A stretch of 64,000 nt of DNA from Candidatus Saccharimonadota bacterium. Lineage in GTDB: Bacteria > Patescibacteriota > Saccharimonadia > Saccharimonadales > Saccharimonadaceae. Where the stretch lies: the NCBI GenBank assembly GCA_017531585.1, contig JAFXKT010000002.1, positions 258,203 through 322,202 on the forward strand, in the 5' to 3' direction. The notes beneath the pieces are model-generated. The model was not told the origin of the DNA and did no database searches. It was given only the letters and a program-made list of their open reading frames with translations. The position numbers and the translations under genes were made by a program. Shown one piece after another: positions 8,513 to 16,500 of the stretch (position 1 is the stretch's first letter; each line of letters starts with the position of its first letter).

Positions 8513-8579
8513 AATAATTCTTGCATTTTGCCAAGCGTTAGCGTTTTTAATTCTACCTGTTTTTTGCTAAAATACTCTT

Positions 8580-9467
8580 ATGGCAAAGAAATTCAGCAAG
8601 CCAGAATTATCAAGGAAAATCAATGGGGATATTCCTTTTGATACTCCAAAAGACAACAAAGAAGAAGACAATCGCAAGCGCCTAGATGTCGCATTGCTGA
8701 ATTTTTATCCTCGTTATAGCCGTGGCGATTTGCAAAAGTTCATCCGCCTTGGCCACGTTACTGTAAATGGCGAAGTCGAGACCATTTCTAGCACACTCGT
8801 CGACGATGACGCTGAGCTAGTACTGAGTCTCCCCACTAACGATTCCAACCGCCCAGAAGTCATTTACGAAGACGACAACGTAACCGTCTTCAACAAGCCA
8901 AAAGGCATGCTTTCTATCAAAAAAGGCGCATACGTTCCAGAAGCTTCCATTGACGATTTTGGCGAGATTGTCCATCGCCTAGACCGCGATACGTCTGGCG
9001 TTATTATTACTGCCAAGAATCTTGAAACTAAAGGCTTTTTGCAGAAGCAGTTCCAAGAGCGCCATGCACACAAAGTTTATTACGCTATCACAACCAACAT
9101 TCCTCAGGTACCGCACGCAATTATTAGCGTTCCTCTAACTAGAAATCTCAAGCGTCCAACCACCTTCATTCCTGATCCGGATGGCCGTGAAGCAATTACC
9201 GAATACGAAGTCATTAAGACTGGCGAAAAATACGCCCTTATCAAATTAAAGCCAAAGACTGGCCGCACTCATCAGTTGCGCATTCATCTTGCACACATCG
9301 GCTGCCCAATTCTTGGCGACCCAATCTATAATCCAAAAGGTCCAAAAGCCGACAGAATGTATCTCCATGCCGCATCGCTAGAGATTACTATTCCAGGCAA
9401 GCCTAACAATATCCGAAAAACCTTCGAAGCCAGCCTTCCGGAGCATTTTCTAGATGCACTTAAGTAG
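8580..9467 (+). CDS. RluA/RluD-family rRNA pseudouridine synthase
   Basis: 295 aa. An N-terminal S4 RNA-binding domain (about 32-85, SRGDLQKFIRLGHVTVNGE) is followed by the catalytic domain with the conserved HRLDRDTSGVII, which holds the catalytic Asp, then KTGRTHQLRIHLAHIGCPILGDP. The enzyme converts uridine to pseudouridine in 23S rRNA; which site cannot be told. TAAAAT (8568-8573) lies six bases before the ATG, indicating a leaderless mRNA. The 3' end overlaps the delta' gene by 14 nt. Confidence 0.9.
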   Translation: MAKKFSKPELSRKINGDIPFDTPKDNKEEDNRKRLDVALLNFYPRYSRGDLQKFIRLGHVTVNGEVETISSTLVDDDAELVLSLPTNDSNRPEVIYEDDNVTVFNKPKGMLSIKKGAYVPEASIDDFGEIVHRLDRDTSGVIITAKNLETKGFLQKQFQERHAHKVYYAITTNIPQVPHAIISVPLTRNLKRPTTFIPDPDGREAITEYEVIKTGEKYALIKLKPKTGRTHQLRIHLAHIGCPILGDPIYNPKGPKADRMYLHAASLEITIPGKPNNIRKTFEASLPEHFLDALK

Positions 9468-10122
9468 CATTGAAGCTATAGATAATATCGTAGAGAAGTG
9501 CGGTTTTTGTATTTTTGATATTGCCGCAAATATCGACCAAAGCAACATCCTGCCAAAAGCCATACATATTAAGCCAGCCGACGACGAAAACTCGATCAAA
9601 ATCGAGCAGATTCGCGATATCTCCGAATTAACTAATACTAAGCAGCTACAAAGCATCTCAATAGTAATCGAAAATGCCGAGCTAATGACCTTATCCGCCA
9701 ATAACTGCTTCCTAAAGAAGCTCGAAGAGCCAGGCGAGAATATTCACTACGTTTTCCTAACCAGTCAAAGCGGCAAGATCATCCCAACAATCCGCTCGCG
9801 CGCCTTTTTGTTCTATATTAACCGCGAGAAATTTAGCCCAGACCACTACGACAAAGATATTTTCGAAGAAGCAAAGCTCTATCTAGCTGCCAAGCCAGAA
9901 AAAATCGACGAAATAGCAAACAAAATCGCTAAAGACAAGAAAAATCCACCACGCATTCATGCTTTGCAAATGCTAGAAACCGCCATAGATCTCGCATTAG
10001 CAAGCTACAGCAAAACTTCACAGAAAGCTTTCGCACAAAAAATAGAAAAACTGATTAACGCTCATCAAGCTATCGCTAATGGCGGAAACGTCCGTTTGCA
10101 GCTGGTAGCAAACATGCTCTAG
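9454..10122 (+). CDS. holB: DNA polymerase III delta'-like subunit, shortened
   Basis: 222 aa, against about 310-335 in typical HolB. The conserved core IKIEQIRDISELTNTK, VIENAELMTLSANNCFLKKLEEPG and VFLTSQSGKIIPTIRSRA identifies a clamp-loader delta' family protein. It lacks the P-loop, as many delta' proteins do, and also has no zinc-binding Cys cluster. It would work with DnaX (28453) in loading the beta clamp. It overlaps the end of the pseudouridine synthase gene, which implies coupled translation. Confidence 0.8.
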   Translation: MHLSSIEAIDNIVEKCGFCIFDIAANIDQSNILPKAIHIKPADDENSIKIEQIRDISELTNTKQLQSISIVIENAELMTLSANNCFLKKLEEPGENIHYVFLTSQSGKIIPTIRSRAFLFYINREKFSPDHYDKDIFEEAKLYLAAKPEKIDEIANKIAKDKKNPPRIHALQMLETAIDLALASYSKTSQKAFAQKIEKLINAHQAIANGGNVRLQLVANML

Positions 10123-10161
10123 GCATTTGGGCGATAAAAGAGCTTGTGATATAATGAACCT

Positions 10162-11031
10162 ATGTTAGCAGCAGTGCTTCTACTTGTATTATGTCTTTTT
10201 ATTGTATTTTTCATACCCAATTATCATGGCGGCGAAAAGCAAAAAGTAGCCGAAAAAGACCCTCGTTTCAAGAAACTATGGAACGTTGCTCAGACTGCAA
10301 TCCGCGAAAAGAAACCAGTCCGCGCCGAAAAAGCCTTGCTTACAATCCTTCAATTTGACGAAAAGAATGCCGCAGCATACAACCGCCTAGGTATTATTTA
10401 TGCTAAGGAAAGAAAATACGACGAAGCAATCGAATGCTTCGAGATTGCTCAGAGCCTAGATAATAACGCATCTAGCCTTCATAACGTTGGCCTAATTTAT
10501 TACGAAACAGGCAATTATGATAAAGCCGCTCAGGCTTTCGAGCATGCATTAGAACTTGATGGAGGCGAGCCAGCAAGGTATATCGCCTATGCAAAAGCTC
10601 TAGAAAAACTCGGCAAGCGTAGCAAAGCCATCGAATCCCTCGAAGGCGCATACGAACTTAAGCCAGATACAGCCATCTTGAAGCATCTTTTGCAGTTCTA
10701 CGAAAACAATAATGACGAAAAGAATATCGAGCTAACCAAGCAGCGCATCCAAAGAACCGCCCAAAGAGAAAAGAAGCTTTTTGGTTTCACAATCGATAGT
10801 ACGAGCGAAAAAATGGCAAAGAGCAGCGATCGCAAATCAATCAGCAAAGAAGAACGCGCTCAGCTCGCAAAGCAGGTTAAAGAAGAACACAAGAAAGCTA
10901 AAGAATTAAAGGCCCAAAAGAAAGCAGAAGCAAAGAAAGCCGCTGCTGTTGCTAAGGCGGCAAAGAAAACTAGCGCGCAAAACGCCCGCGTAGCCAACAA
11001 AAAGCTTCCCAAAAATAAGAAAATAGTATAG
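10162..11031 (+). CDS. Membrane-anchored TPR protein with Lys/Ala-rich tail
   Basis: 289 aa. One N-terminal membrane segment (about 1-20) is followed by tetratricopeptide repeats (about 45-200; AAAYNRLGIIYAKERKYDEA, SSLHNVGLIYYETGNYDKA, ARYIAYAKALEKLGKRSKA). The last 75 residues are strongly basic and helical (Lys/Ala). TPR proteins act as scaffolds for complexes, and the basic tail could touch nucleic acid or acidic lipid. TATAAT at 10150 is six bases before the ATG (leaderless). The tRNA-Thr gene follows 14 bp downstream. Confidence 0.8.
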   Translation: MLAAVLLLVLCLFIVFFIPNYHGGEKQKVAEKDPRFKKLWNVAQTAIREKKPVRAEKALLTILQFDEKNAAAYNRLGIIYAKERKYDEAIECFEIAQSLDNNASSLHNVGLIYYETGNYDKAAQAFEHALELDGGEPARYIAYAKALEKLGKRSKAIESLEGAYELKPDTAILKHLLQFYENNNDEKNIELTKQRIQRTAQREKKLFGFTIDSTSEKMAKSSDRKSISKEERAQLAKQVKEEHKKAKELKAQKKAEAKKAAAVAKAAKKTSAQNARVANKKLPKNKKIV

Positions 11032-11045
11032 AATATAAACATTAC

Positions 11046-11121
11046 GCCGCAATAGCTCAGTTGGTAGAGCAGCCGCCTTGTAAGCGGCAGGTCATCAGTT
11101 CAAGTCTGATTTGCGGCTCCA
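11046..11121 (+). tRNA. tRNA-Thr (anticodon TGT)
   Basis: 76 nt with encoded CCA. Acceptor GCCGCAA pairs with TTGCGGC. The anticodon loop CTTGTAA gives TGT. The T-arm TCAGTTCAAGTCTGA is intact. It is probably transcribed together with or just after the TPR gene. Confidence 0.95.
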
Positions 11122-11134
11122 TGCGAGAGTCAAA

Positions 11135-11160
11135 GCAAGCAGAAAATGCTTGCATTTTTT
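11135..11160 (+). terminator. Terminator of tRNA-Thr
   Basis: GCAAGCA / TGCTTGC stem followed by six T. It is preceded by TGCGAGAGTCAAA, a string that recurs (TGCGAAAGTCAAA) before the second terminator at 11225. Confidence 0.85.
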
Positions 11161-11407
11161 GTTGATTTGACCGAGTATGGTGAGCAAATATCAAAGATAT
11201 TTGCTTACTCCTGCGAAAGTCAAAACGGGTGAAATACCCGTATTTTTATATCTTAAAATTTTAAGTGTACACTATAACTTTCCATTTCGGAAAGTTAATA
11301 CACCTTAGTATTATTGGCTTATCTGTTAAAACTTTCCATTTTGGCAAGTTAATCCGTATATAGCCAAGCAAAAAGCCTATAGTAAAAACTAGAACAAGGC
11401 TACAAAA
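11161..11407. other. Non-coding stretch with two repeated motifs
   Basis: No convincing gene. It holds a GCAAATATC / GATATTTGC inverted repeat (about 11182-11203), a second terminator, and two near-copies of an inverted repeat: AACTTTCC...GGAAAGTT (11276-11296) and AACTTTCC...GGCAAGTT (11330-11350), both followed by AAT. These could be operator sites for the 11478 promoter or remnants of a duplicated unit. Confidence 0.5.
11225..11249 (+). terminator. Second hairpin terminator after tRNA-Thr
   Basis: ACGGGT / ACCCGT stem, loop GAAAT, then TATTTTT. Confidence 0.7.
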
Positions 11408-11477
11408 TTGACTAAACACTCCAAAAATGATATAATATATCGATACGTTTTTATTCAACAGTTTAGGAGGGATATTT
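11408..11477 (+). promoter_or_regulatory. Promoter of the 11478 gene
   Basis: TTGACT at 11408 and TATAAT at 11431 (17-bp spacer). TTAGGAGGGATATTT before the ATG is the Shine-Dalgarno. Confidence 0.85.
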
Positions 11478-11924
11478 ATGAATAAAACGATAGCTCTTAC
11501 CATCGGGAATGGTAGCTGCACAGGAAAAGCAATTATCAATGTCGCATACGAAACCAAAGACTTCGGCGAGATGCTCGCTTCGTCCGATCCGGCCACCAAG
11601 TATCTCGTACTTTTCGACCCCAAGACCAAGACAATCTATGTCGACAATCGAGCGGACGCGAAGTACAAGACATTTGCGACACTACACGAAGAAATCTGCT
11701 GTGGCGGCCTGCATAGCGACCTTATTAGCCTCAAAGACGTCGATGCAACACAGAGATGCCGCGAAGTCGAGAAGTTCGTCGCAAGCGCCTGCGGAGATTA
11801 CAGACAGGAATACCTCAAGAAGCGGAAAGCAATGTTCGAGTATATCATCAACGAGAAGCTCAACAACGACCCCGCACTTACGGTAACCTTGAACTGGATC
11901 AACGAAGCCCTGACATCTACCTAA
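11478..11924 (+). CDS. Orphan protein with LHEEICCG motif, unknown function
   Basis: 148 aa, not recognised. It is soluble with no signal peptide. A Cys-rich spot FATLHEEICCGGLHSDL (about 60-76) combines His, Glu and two adjacent Cys. It is reminiscent of a metal site but does not fit HExxH. It is a single orphan-class unit with a consensus promoter, AGGAGG, CTC/CCC/CGA codon use and a terminator immediately after. It lies between tRNA-Thr and tRNA-Tyr, but no attachment-site structure supports an insertion at either tRNA. Confidence 0.75.
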   Translation: MNKTIALTIGNGSCTGKAIINVAYETKDFGEMLASSDPATKYLVLFDPKTKTIYVDNRADAKYKTFATLHEEICCGGLHSDLISLKDVDATQRCREVEKFVASACGDYRQEYLKKRKAMFEYIINEKLNNDPALTVTLNWINEALTST

Positions 11925-11929
11925 TCCCA

Positions 11930-11958
11930 GCCCGCCGCTCACGGCGGGCAATTCTTTT
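11930..11958 (+). terminator. Hairpin terminator
   Basis: Perfect 8-bp GC stem GCCCGCCG / CGGCGGGC with a CTCA loop and a T-rich tail. Confidence 0.85.
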
Positions 11959-12016
11959 CTTTCGAACCTATAGAACTCTTTATTTTTCTTAAATCTTTTG
12001 CTAAAATAAACATATC

Positions 12017-12102
12017 GCTGGGATAGCGAAGTGGTCAAACGCATCAGACTGTAAATCTGCCGGCTCACGCCTTCGTAGGTTCGACTCCTACTCCCAGCAC
12101 CA
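12017..12102 (+). tRNA. tRNA-Tyr (anticodon GTA)
   Basis: 86 nt, class II with a long variable arm and encoded CCA. Acceptor GCTGGGA pairs with TCCCAGC. The anticodon stem CAGA/TCTG carries GTA. The T-arm GTAGGTTCGACTCCTAC is complementary (15 of 16 nt) to a stretch 66 nt downstream of the tRNA end. Confidence 0.95.
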
Positions 12103-12118
12103 TTTAGATAATAAAAAC

Positions 12119-12142
12119 GACTCCGCAAGGAGTCATTTTTTG
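12119..12142 (+). terminator. Terminator of tRNA-Tyr
   Basis: GACTCC-GCAA-GGAGTC hairpin followed by ATTTTTTG. Confidence 0.85.
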
Positions 12143-12158
12143 CTAGCTAAATAATTCT

Positions 12159-12288
12159 GAGTAGGAGACGAACCGGAGGTTCGGACGAGGTAGGAGCTGA
12201 GAGAAAACAAAGAAATACATAGTATTTCGGCTTTTCCGAAGCGACGCCCCGAGTCAAGCAATTCCAAAGGAATTGCGCTCTCCTACTC
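12159..12288 (+). other. Structured, non-coding element downstream of tRNA-Tyr
   Basis: A perfect 10-bp closing stem joins GAGTAGGAGA (12159-12168) to TCTCCTACTC (12279-12288). Inside are hairpins CGAAC/GTTCG, AAATAC/GTATTT and GCAATTCC/GGAATTGC. The first strand can instead pair with the T-arm of tRNA-Tyr (12078-12093, 15 of 16 nt). It could be a small RNA, a read-through control element, or the scar of an inverted tRNA duplication. No gene is visible in it. Confidence 0.55.
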
Positions 12289-12303
12289 CCCCCCTAAAGA
12301 ATC

Positions 12304-12654
12304 CTATTTCTTAATCTTCTCCATCTTCTTCAAGCTACATTTCTTGCACCTATACTGCGGATGTTTATCCTCAGTGCGGTCATAATTCCCCCAAGAAACA
12401 ATCCTATACCCACGCTTTTTCTTGCCACAATCATAGCATTTTACATGATCTTTAATCTCCCAAAGCGGCACATCACTCTTCTTCTTAAAGATAATCTTGT
12501 CCACCCAAAAGAAAATCAAGCCACCGATAAAGTTCGCGATAATCGTAGCCCACAAAGTCGACATATTAGATAGCAACTTCAAGACAATTGCCAAGATTGG
12601 AGTACTAAGCTGCCAACGAATAAGATATAAGGAATACTTCTTTGCTAACTCCAT
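12304..12654 (-). CDS. Small membrane protein with C-terminal zinc-ribbon-like Cys pairs
   Basis: 116 aa. Two membrane segments (about 12-30 and 36-55) are followed by a soluble tail with two CxxC pairs (CYDC at about 73 and CKKC at about 105), arranged like a zinc ribbon. The start at 12654 is fixed by GGAGG seven bases upstream; longer in-frame openings lack a ribosome site. Family not firmly recognised. It is divergent from the 12728 gene. Cys pairs on a membrane tail suggest metal binding or structure rather than catalysis. Confidence 0.7.
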   Translation of the reverse strand: MELAKKYSLYLIRWQLSTPILAIVLKLLSNMSTLWATIIANFIGGLIFFWVDKIIFKKKSDVPLWEIKDHVKCYDCGKKKRGYRIVSWGNYDRTEDKHPQYRCKKCSLKKMEKIKK

Positions 12655-12727
12655 AATAACCTCCAAGTAATTAACTAATATAATAGCACAAGCCTTACCC
12701 GTATTTCTTGTTATAATCATAAATACA

Positions 12728-13438
12728 ATGCACGCAATAATCCGTCTAGGTCAAGGAAAGTTTTATACCTCAGCAGTCTTCGGTAAATATCATGACGAAA
12801 ATGGCGATTATTATATTGTTTACGATCAAACAAAAACAAAACTAGTCAAAATCCATAGCGTCGATACTAACCTCCTAGACAGAAGCCTCGCATCCCGTAT
12901 TATCATCTTCGACGATAGCGATATTGGCTGGAAGTTCGAAATGGGCTCAAATCGCAAATACGGAGGCCTCAGCTTCTTACCTAAAAACGAAGCGCTAAAC
13001 CTAGTAAAGTCGGGCAAAATGCCAGGACTACCAAGCACACTCGCTACAGAATGCCAGCTGGCAGACAACGCAACAGCACTTCCAAAATGGTTCACAGTCG
13101 CATCAGAAAGGGAAGCAGAGCGCCTCAAAATCATTTCTGATGGCTTCAAGGACGCCTTTGTTTCTGAGTGTCAAAAGCATACCAAAACCGGAGATATTCG
13201 CGTTCTATTCGAAGGTCTACCGGGCTATCAGCTAGAATTGATCTTCACTGGCGATGCCTACTGCCACCTTCACGATCCAGAACAAGACCAGCCATGGTGG
13301 TATGATTCCTTAATCGAGTATAAAAACGGCTATATATATTTGATAGATTCCGCCGAGGCTAGCATCTCTCAATTCTTCAACTGGAGCACAGACTGCTTCC
13401 GTGCGCAAAAACTATTTTATAGAATTCATATTCTATAG
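12728..13438 (+). CDS. Hypothetical soluble protein
   Basis: 236 aa, not recognised. It has a mixed alpha/beta composition and no signal peptide or membrane segment. The C-terminal part is aromatic-rich (DQPWWYDSLIEYKNGYIYLIDS). Codon use matches the housekeeping genes (CCA, CTA). TATAAT (12712) ends ten bases before the ATG, so the leader is at most a few bases. It is a single gene followed at once by the promoter of the next unit, with no terminator seen. Confidence 0.65.
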   Translation: MHAIIRLGQGKFYTSAVFGKYHDENGDYYIVYDQTKTKLVKIHSVDTNLLDRSLASRIIIFDDSDIGWKFEMGSNRKYGGLSFLPKNEALNLVKSGKMPGLPSTLATECQLADNATALPKWFTVASEREAERLKIISDGFKDAFVSECQKHTKTGDIRVLFEGLPGYQLELIFTGDAYCHLHDPEQDQPWWYDSLIEYKNGYIYLIDSAEASISQFFNWSTDCFRAQKLFYRIHIL

Positions 13439-13439
13439 A

Positions 13440-13515
13440 TTGACATATATACATTTTTGATGCATAATATCATCTATCGTTTTATGCGATAGTTCTTCGA
13501 AAAGGAGGTGTAAAT
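13440..13515 (+). promoter_or_regulatory. Promoter and hairpin leader of the 13516 gene
   Basis: TTGACA at 13440 and CATAAT at 13463 (17-bp spacer). The leader has a CTATCG / CGATAG hairpin (13474-13492) and AAGGAGGTG before the ATG. Confidence 0.85.
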
Positions 13516-13734
13516 ATGGGAAAAGTCATTTTCGGCATTAGTCTCGTAATTGCTGCAGCCGCTGGCGTTATGCTTTATTGCGTATGCAAAGGCGGAGACA
13601 AGGAAGACGACATTGATTTCGACTTTGCTCCGAGTAACCCCGAAGAGGGCAAAAACGATTTCGATATCGATGTTGACGTACCTGAGGAAAGCGGCGAGGA
13701 AAACACTGCAGAAACAGAAGAAGAGGAGTCTTGA
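13516..13734 (+). CDS. Small membrane protein with acidic tail
   Basis: 72 aa, not recognised. One membrane segment (about 3-23) followed by 48 very acidic residues (Asp/Glu-rich with Asn, Ser and Pro). It could be a membrane anchor with a charged surface tail, or an inhibitor-like peptide. It is an orphan-class single unit: consensus promoter, leader hairpin, extended Shine-Dalgarno, TGA stop, terminator 55 nt later. Confidence 0.7.
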   Translation: MGKVIFGISLVIAAAAGVMLYCVCKGGDKEDDIDFDFAPSNPEEGKNDFDIDVDVPEESGEENTAETEEEES

Positions 13735-13789
13735 GCTCTATAAGCTCCCCACATAATTCATTTTCGAAAACACCATCCTATTATTGTTA

Positions 13790-13817
13790 CCCCACGCTTC
13801 TCCGTGGGGATTTTTTT
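13790..13817 (+). terminator. Hairpin terminator
   Basis: CCCCACG / CGTGGGG stem with a 6-nt loop and a run of seven T. Confidence 0.9.
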
Positions 13818-13907
13818 GTAAAATTTCTCAAATCTCTAGAGTTTTGGTTAGTTATCATATAAAATCTGTCTAAAGGGTGAGTACATTACACAGAAGGGGT
13901 GATATGA

Positions 13908-14669
13908 ATGAGCAAAAACAAGAAAGCTAGCGGCGAAGCTTTAACTCTCGACCAGAGAGCAAAGGTATTCTGCCAGATTTTCAATACTTTGCTTGAGTCA
14001 AATACCGTAAACCGCATGGGATTTCTTGCACTTGGATACGTTTCTAACTCAGACAACATCCAGGAATTTTCCGCTTCGGAACGCTGCGAGTCCGATAGTG
14101 AGCACATGATCAGCTTTGTATGGGCTGCATGGCTCATGGGAGCGCTCTTCAAAGACGAACTCCCTGGATTCAAGCCCGGAAAGGTTAAATATATCGGAGC
14201 ATTACACGATGGCGCCGAATACCTGATTGGCGGCGACATTCCCGACGACGGCAACCGCAACAACGAGCTGAAGGATGAGCGCGAGCTCAAAGCCATGAAG
14301 CTCCTCGTTAAAGACTTGCCCAAGAAAGCTCGCAAGAAGGCCATTAAAGCCTTCGCAGACTTCCAGAAGAAAGACAGCTACGCTTACGTTATTGACAAAA
14401 TGCTGTTTCCTCTCGTTCAGCTCTGGCGCATCAAGCAGGGTTGGCCTGAAGGCAGCATGAAGACAAAGGAAAAATTAGGTATCCTCACGGGTACCGACGC
14501 TGATTTTATGGAGATTACCGGATCAGACGAACCGGTTATCGTCACAACCGCTCACACACTGTCCATCACTAAAGGAAAACCCGGATACGATGTTGCATGC
14601 GCAATTATCAAGGCTCAGTTCGCTGAGGCCGAAAAGGAAATTCCCGATTCGTTGATGGACTTGTTCTAA
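13908..14669 (+). CDS. HD-domain phosphohydrolase (YfbR/HD_3-like)
   Basis: 253 aa. The HD-type metal site is recognisable: ESDSEHMISFVWAAWLM supplies the first His, ALHDGAEYLIGGDIP supplies the HD pair and the downstream Glu/Asp seen in HD_3 and YfbR 5'-nucleotidases. Such enzymes remove phosphate from (deoxy)nucleotides. The start follows AAGGGGTGAT, a long anti-16S match. This is one of the few orphan-class genes with a recognisable fold. Its codon use (CTC, CCC, AGC) and private promoter/terminator set it apart from the flanking genes. Substrate unknown. Confidence 0.7.
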   Translation: MSKNKKASGEALTLDQRAKVFCQIFNTLLESNTVNRMGFLALGYVSNSDNIQEFSASERCESDSEHMISFVWAAWLMGALFKDELPGFKPGKVKYIGALHDGAEYLIGGDIPDDGNRNNELKDERELKAMKLLVKDLPKKARKKAIKAFADFQKKDSYAYVIDKMLFPLVQLWRIKQGWPEGSMKTKEKLGILTGTDADFMEITGSDEPVIVTTAHTLSITKGKPGYDVACAIIKAQFAEAEKEIPDSLMDLF

Positions 14670-14687
14670 ACCTCACCCTATACTTTA

Positions 14688-14718
14688 AAGCCCTCTCTTA
14701 GGAGAGGGCTATTTTTAT
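14688..14718. terminator. Bidirectional hairpin terminator
   Basis: AGCCCTCTC / GAGAGGGCT stem with A-run left and T-run right between two convergent genes. Confidence 0.9.
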
Positions 14719-15725
14719 ACTACGGTTGGATTTATATCAGTTTTTGGCGCTTCGGTGTTTTGCGGCTCGGCAGTTAACGGCGCAGCATTAATTGGAGTAA
14801 TGGTAGCAGGCGCGGCACTTGCCGTATTTGCAGAAGTCGTTTCTATCGGAGTTGCACTAAGCACTGGTGGCAAATCTGCAGGCTTTGCTACTACCGGAAC
14901 AGGACCGACAACAGGCGCATTTACGGCCGGAACCGCACCGTAAGTAACCACCGTACTCTGCACAAAATTAACTTCTTCTAGAATATTTTTACCGTAAAAA
15001 TCTGTTTTAATCTGCGAAGTTCTATTGATCAGAACTAGAGCAATTGAAATCGCAAAGATAAAGCTGAGAATAAACAATGCGATATATAACACCGAGTTAG
15101 TATTATTGCCAAGATAACCAGAAGCCGTAGACATCATCAAAGCCCAGTCATAAATCGTATGCACGAGCATCGGCATCACAAGCGCAAGAGCTACATTGCC
15201 AGCATACCCTGCAGACTTCTTAATTTTTGCCTCTTTTGCTTTACCAATGAAGTAACCCATAATCACGCCGAACATGGCATGGCCAGGAATAGAGAATATT
15301 GCACGTCCAATCACGGTAATAACAACGCCGCCATTTGCGGCACTAGTCATGACGTAAAGGAAGTTTTCAACAAAAGCAAAGCCAAGCGAACTATATACGC
15401 AGTAGACTATGGCATCGTAACGACAGTCAAACTCAGCATTCTTCATCGCAAGCAACATCACACCAGAAAGCTTCATGCCTTCTTCGATCAATGCAATACC
15501 AAGGAATACGTTCGTGAACATCTGGCCAGGATTAGTAATGCCATCAACTGGAACAAAATAGTCCATAAACATTTCAAGAAAAAGTACAGATACAGAGCTC
15601 AAACATCCATAAATAAAAATCTTCCTAAGAAGCGAGCGTGGCTCTTTTACTAGATCCTTTTTGTTTACATAATACAAGACGCCAAGCACAGGAAGAGCTG
15701 CAAGTAGTACGACAACATATAACAT
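14715..15725 (-). CDS. PrsW-family intramembrane protease
   Basis: 336 aa with about eight membrane segments, then a Pro/Ala/Thr-rich tail of about 85 residues. The glutamic-type metal/catalytic motifs of the PrsW family are present: IEEGMKLS (EExxK), FAFVENFLYV, PGHAMFGVIMGY and MLVHTIYDW. PrsW cuts anti-sigma factors or other membrane proteins, and no anti-sigma gene is adjacent. I place the start at 15725, not at the ATG 21 nt upstream, because TATAAT ends exactly six bases before it (leaderless pattern) and the box would otherwise lie inside the gene. Confidence 0.85.
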   Translation of the reverse strand: MLYVVVLLAALPVLGVLYYVNKKDLVKEPRSLLRKIFIYGCLSSVSVLFLEMFMDYFVPVDGITNPGQMFTNVFLGIALIEEGMKLSGVMLLAMKNAEFDCRYDAIVYCVYSSLGFAFVENFLYVMTSAANGGVVITVIGRAIFSIPGHAMFGVIMGYFIGKAKEAKIKKSAGYAGNVALALVMPMLVHTIYDWALMMSTASGYLGNNTNSVLYIALFILSFIFAISIALVLINRTSQIKTDFYGKNILEEVNFVQSTVVTYGAVPAVNAPVVGPVPVVAKPADLPPVLSATPIETTSANTASAAPATITPINAAPLTAEPQNTEAPKTDINPTVV

Positions 15726-15772
15726 ACTAATATTATACATTAGCATAATGCCCGAAATGATATAATTAACTC

Positions 15773-16483
15773 ATGTTTAAGGCCCTAAAAACGGATTTCT
15801 TAAATCTACCAAAAGCGGACCGTAATTGGCTCACGATCTGGAGTCTTATTTATATTACCTTCCTGACTATCGATGCAGTTTACGTGAATTTTTGGGGCAG
15901 CTCAGTTCTAAAATATATCGGCATTTTTCTTTGCATCATCTACGCCTACCAAAAATCCAGCAACGACGTCCCGCTAATCCTAGCTTTACTCTTTACCTTC
16001 CTAGCCGACACTATTCTGGTCTGGACAAAATGGGAAGTCTTTGGCGTCTTTTGTTTCTGCTTCGCACAATTCATGCATCTAATCCGTCATGGTTTGATTC
16101 AGCCAAAGAACATCGGCATCTTTACTTTACTCGTTACCGTGTTCTTTATTTACGCCACAACTCAAAGCATTCCAGCCATCTACGCAATTACCGCAGTTTA
16201 TGCCGTCATGCTCGTAACGAACGTAGTTCTATCCATAAATCGGTATAACAAAAACAAAAAAGATATTCATGCAAGATACGGCATGTATGGCTTCTTAGCA
16301 TTCATAGCTTGTGACATCTGCGTCGGCACCAGGCACCTAATTCTAGATGGCGCTCTGCCAGCTACAGCACTCCCTCTCGTAGCGTATTTGGTCTGGGTCT
16401 TCTACTATCCATCACAAGTTTTAATCGCCAACAGTTCGAGCAAAACTCAAACAGATACGAAATTGCAAAAAGCCAAAGATTAA
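15773..16483 (+). CDS. YhhN/lysoplasmalogenase-like membrane protein
   Basis: 236 aa with about seven membrane segments. FTFLADTILVW, CFCFAQFMHLIRHG and FIACDICVGTRHL resemble the conserved core of the YhhN (TMEM86) family, whose members hydrolyse the vinyl-ether bond of lysoplasmalogens; activity here is unproven. The ATG follows TATAAT by six bases (leaderless). It is divergent from prsW. Confidence 0.65.
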   Translation: MFKALKTDFLNLPKADRNWLTIWSLIYITFLTIDAVYVNFWGSSVLKYIGIFLCIIYAYQKSSNDVPLILALLFTFLADTILVWTKWEVFGVFCFCFAQFMHLIRHGLIQPKNIGIFTLLVTVFFIYATTQSIPAIYAITAVYAVMLVTNVVLSINRYNKNKKDIHARYGMYGFLAFIACDICVGTRHLILDGALPATALPLVAYLVWVFYYPSQVLIANSSSKTQTDTKLQKAKD

Positions 16484-16500
16484 GGTAAACTCAAATATAT

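Noticed and set aside
11046-12102. Integrated mobile element bounded by tRNA-Thr and tRNA-Tyr
   Set aside because: Only one orphan gene lies between them and there is no integrase or direct repeat of a tRNA 3' end beyond 11 bp.
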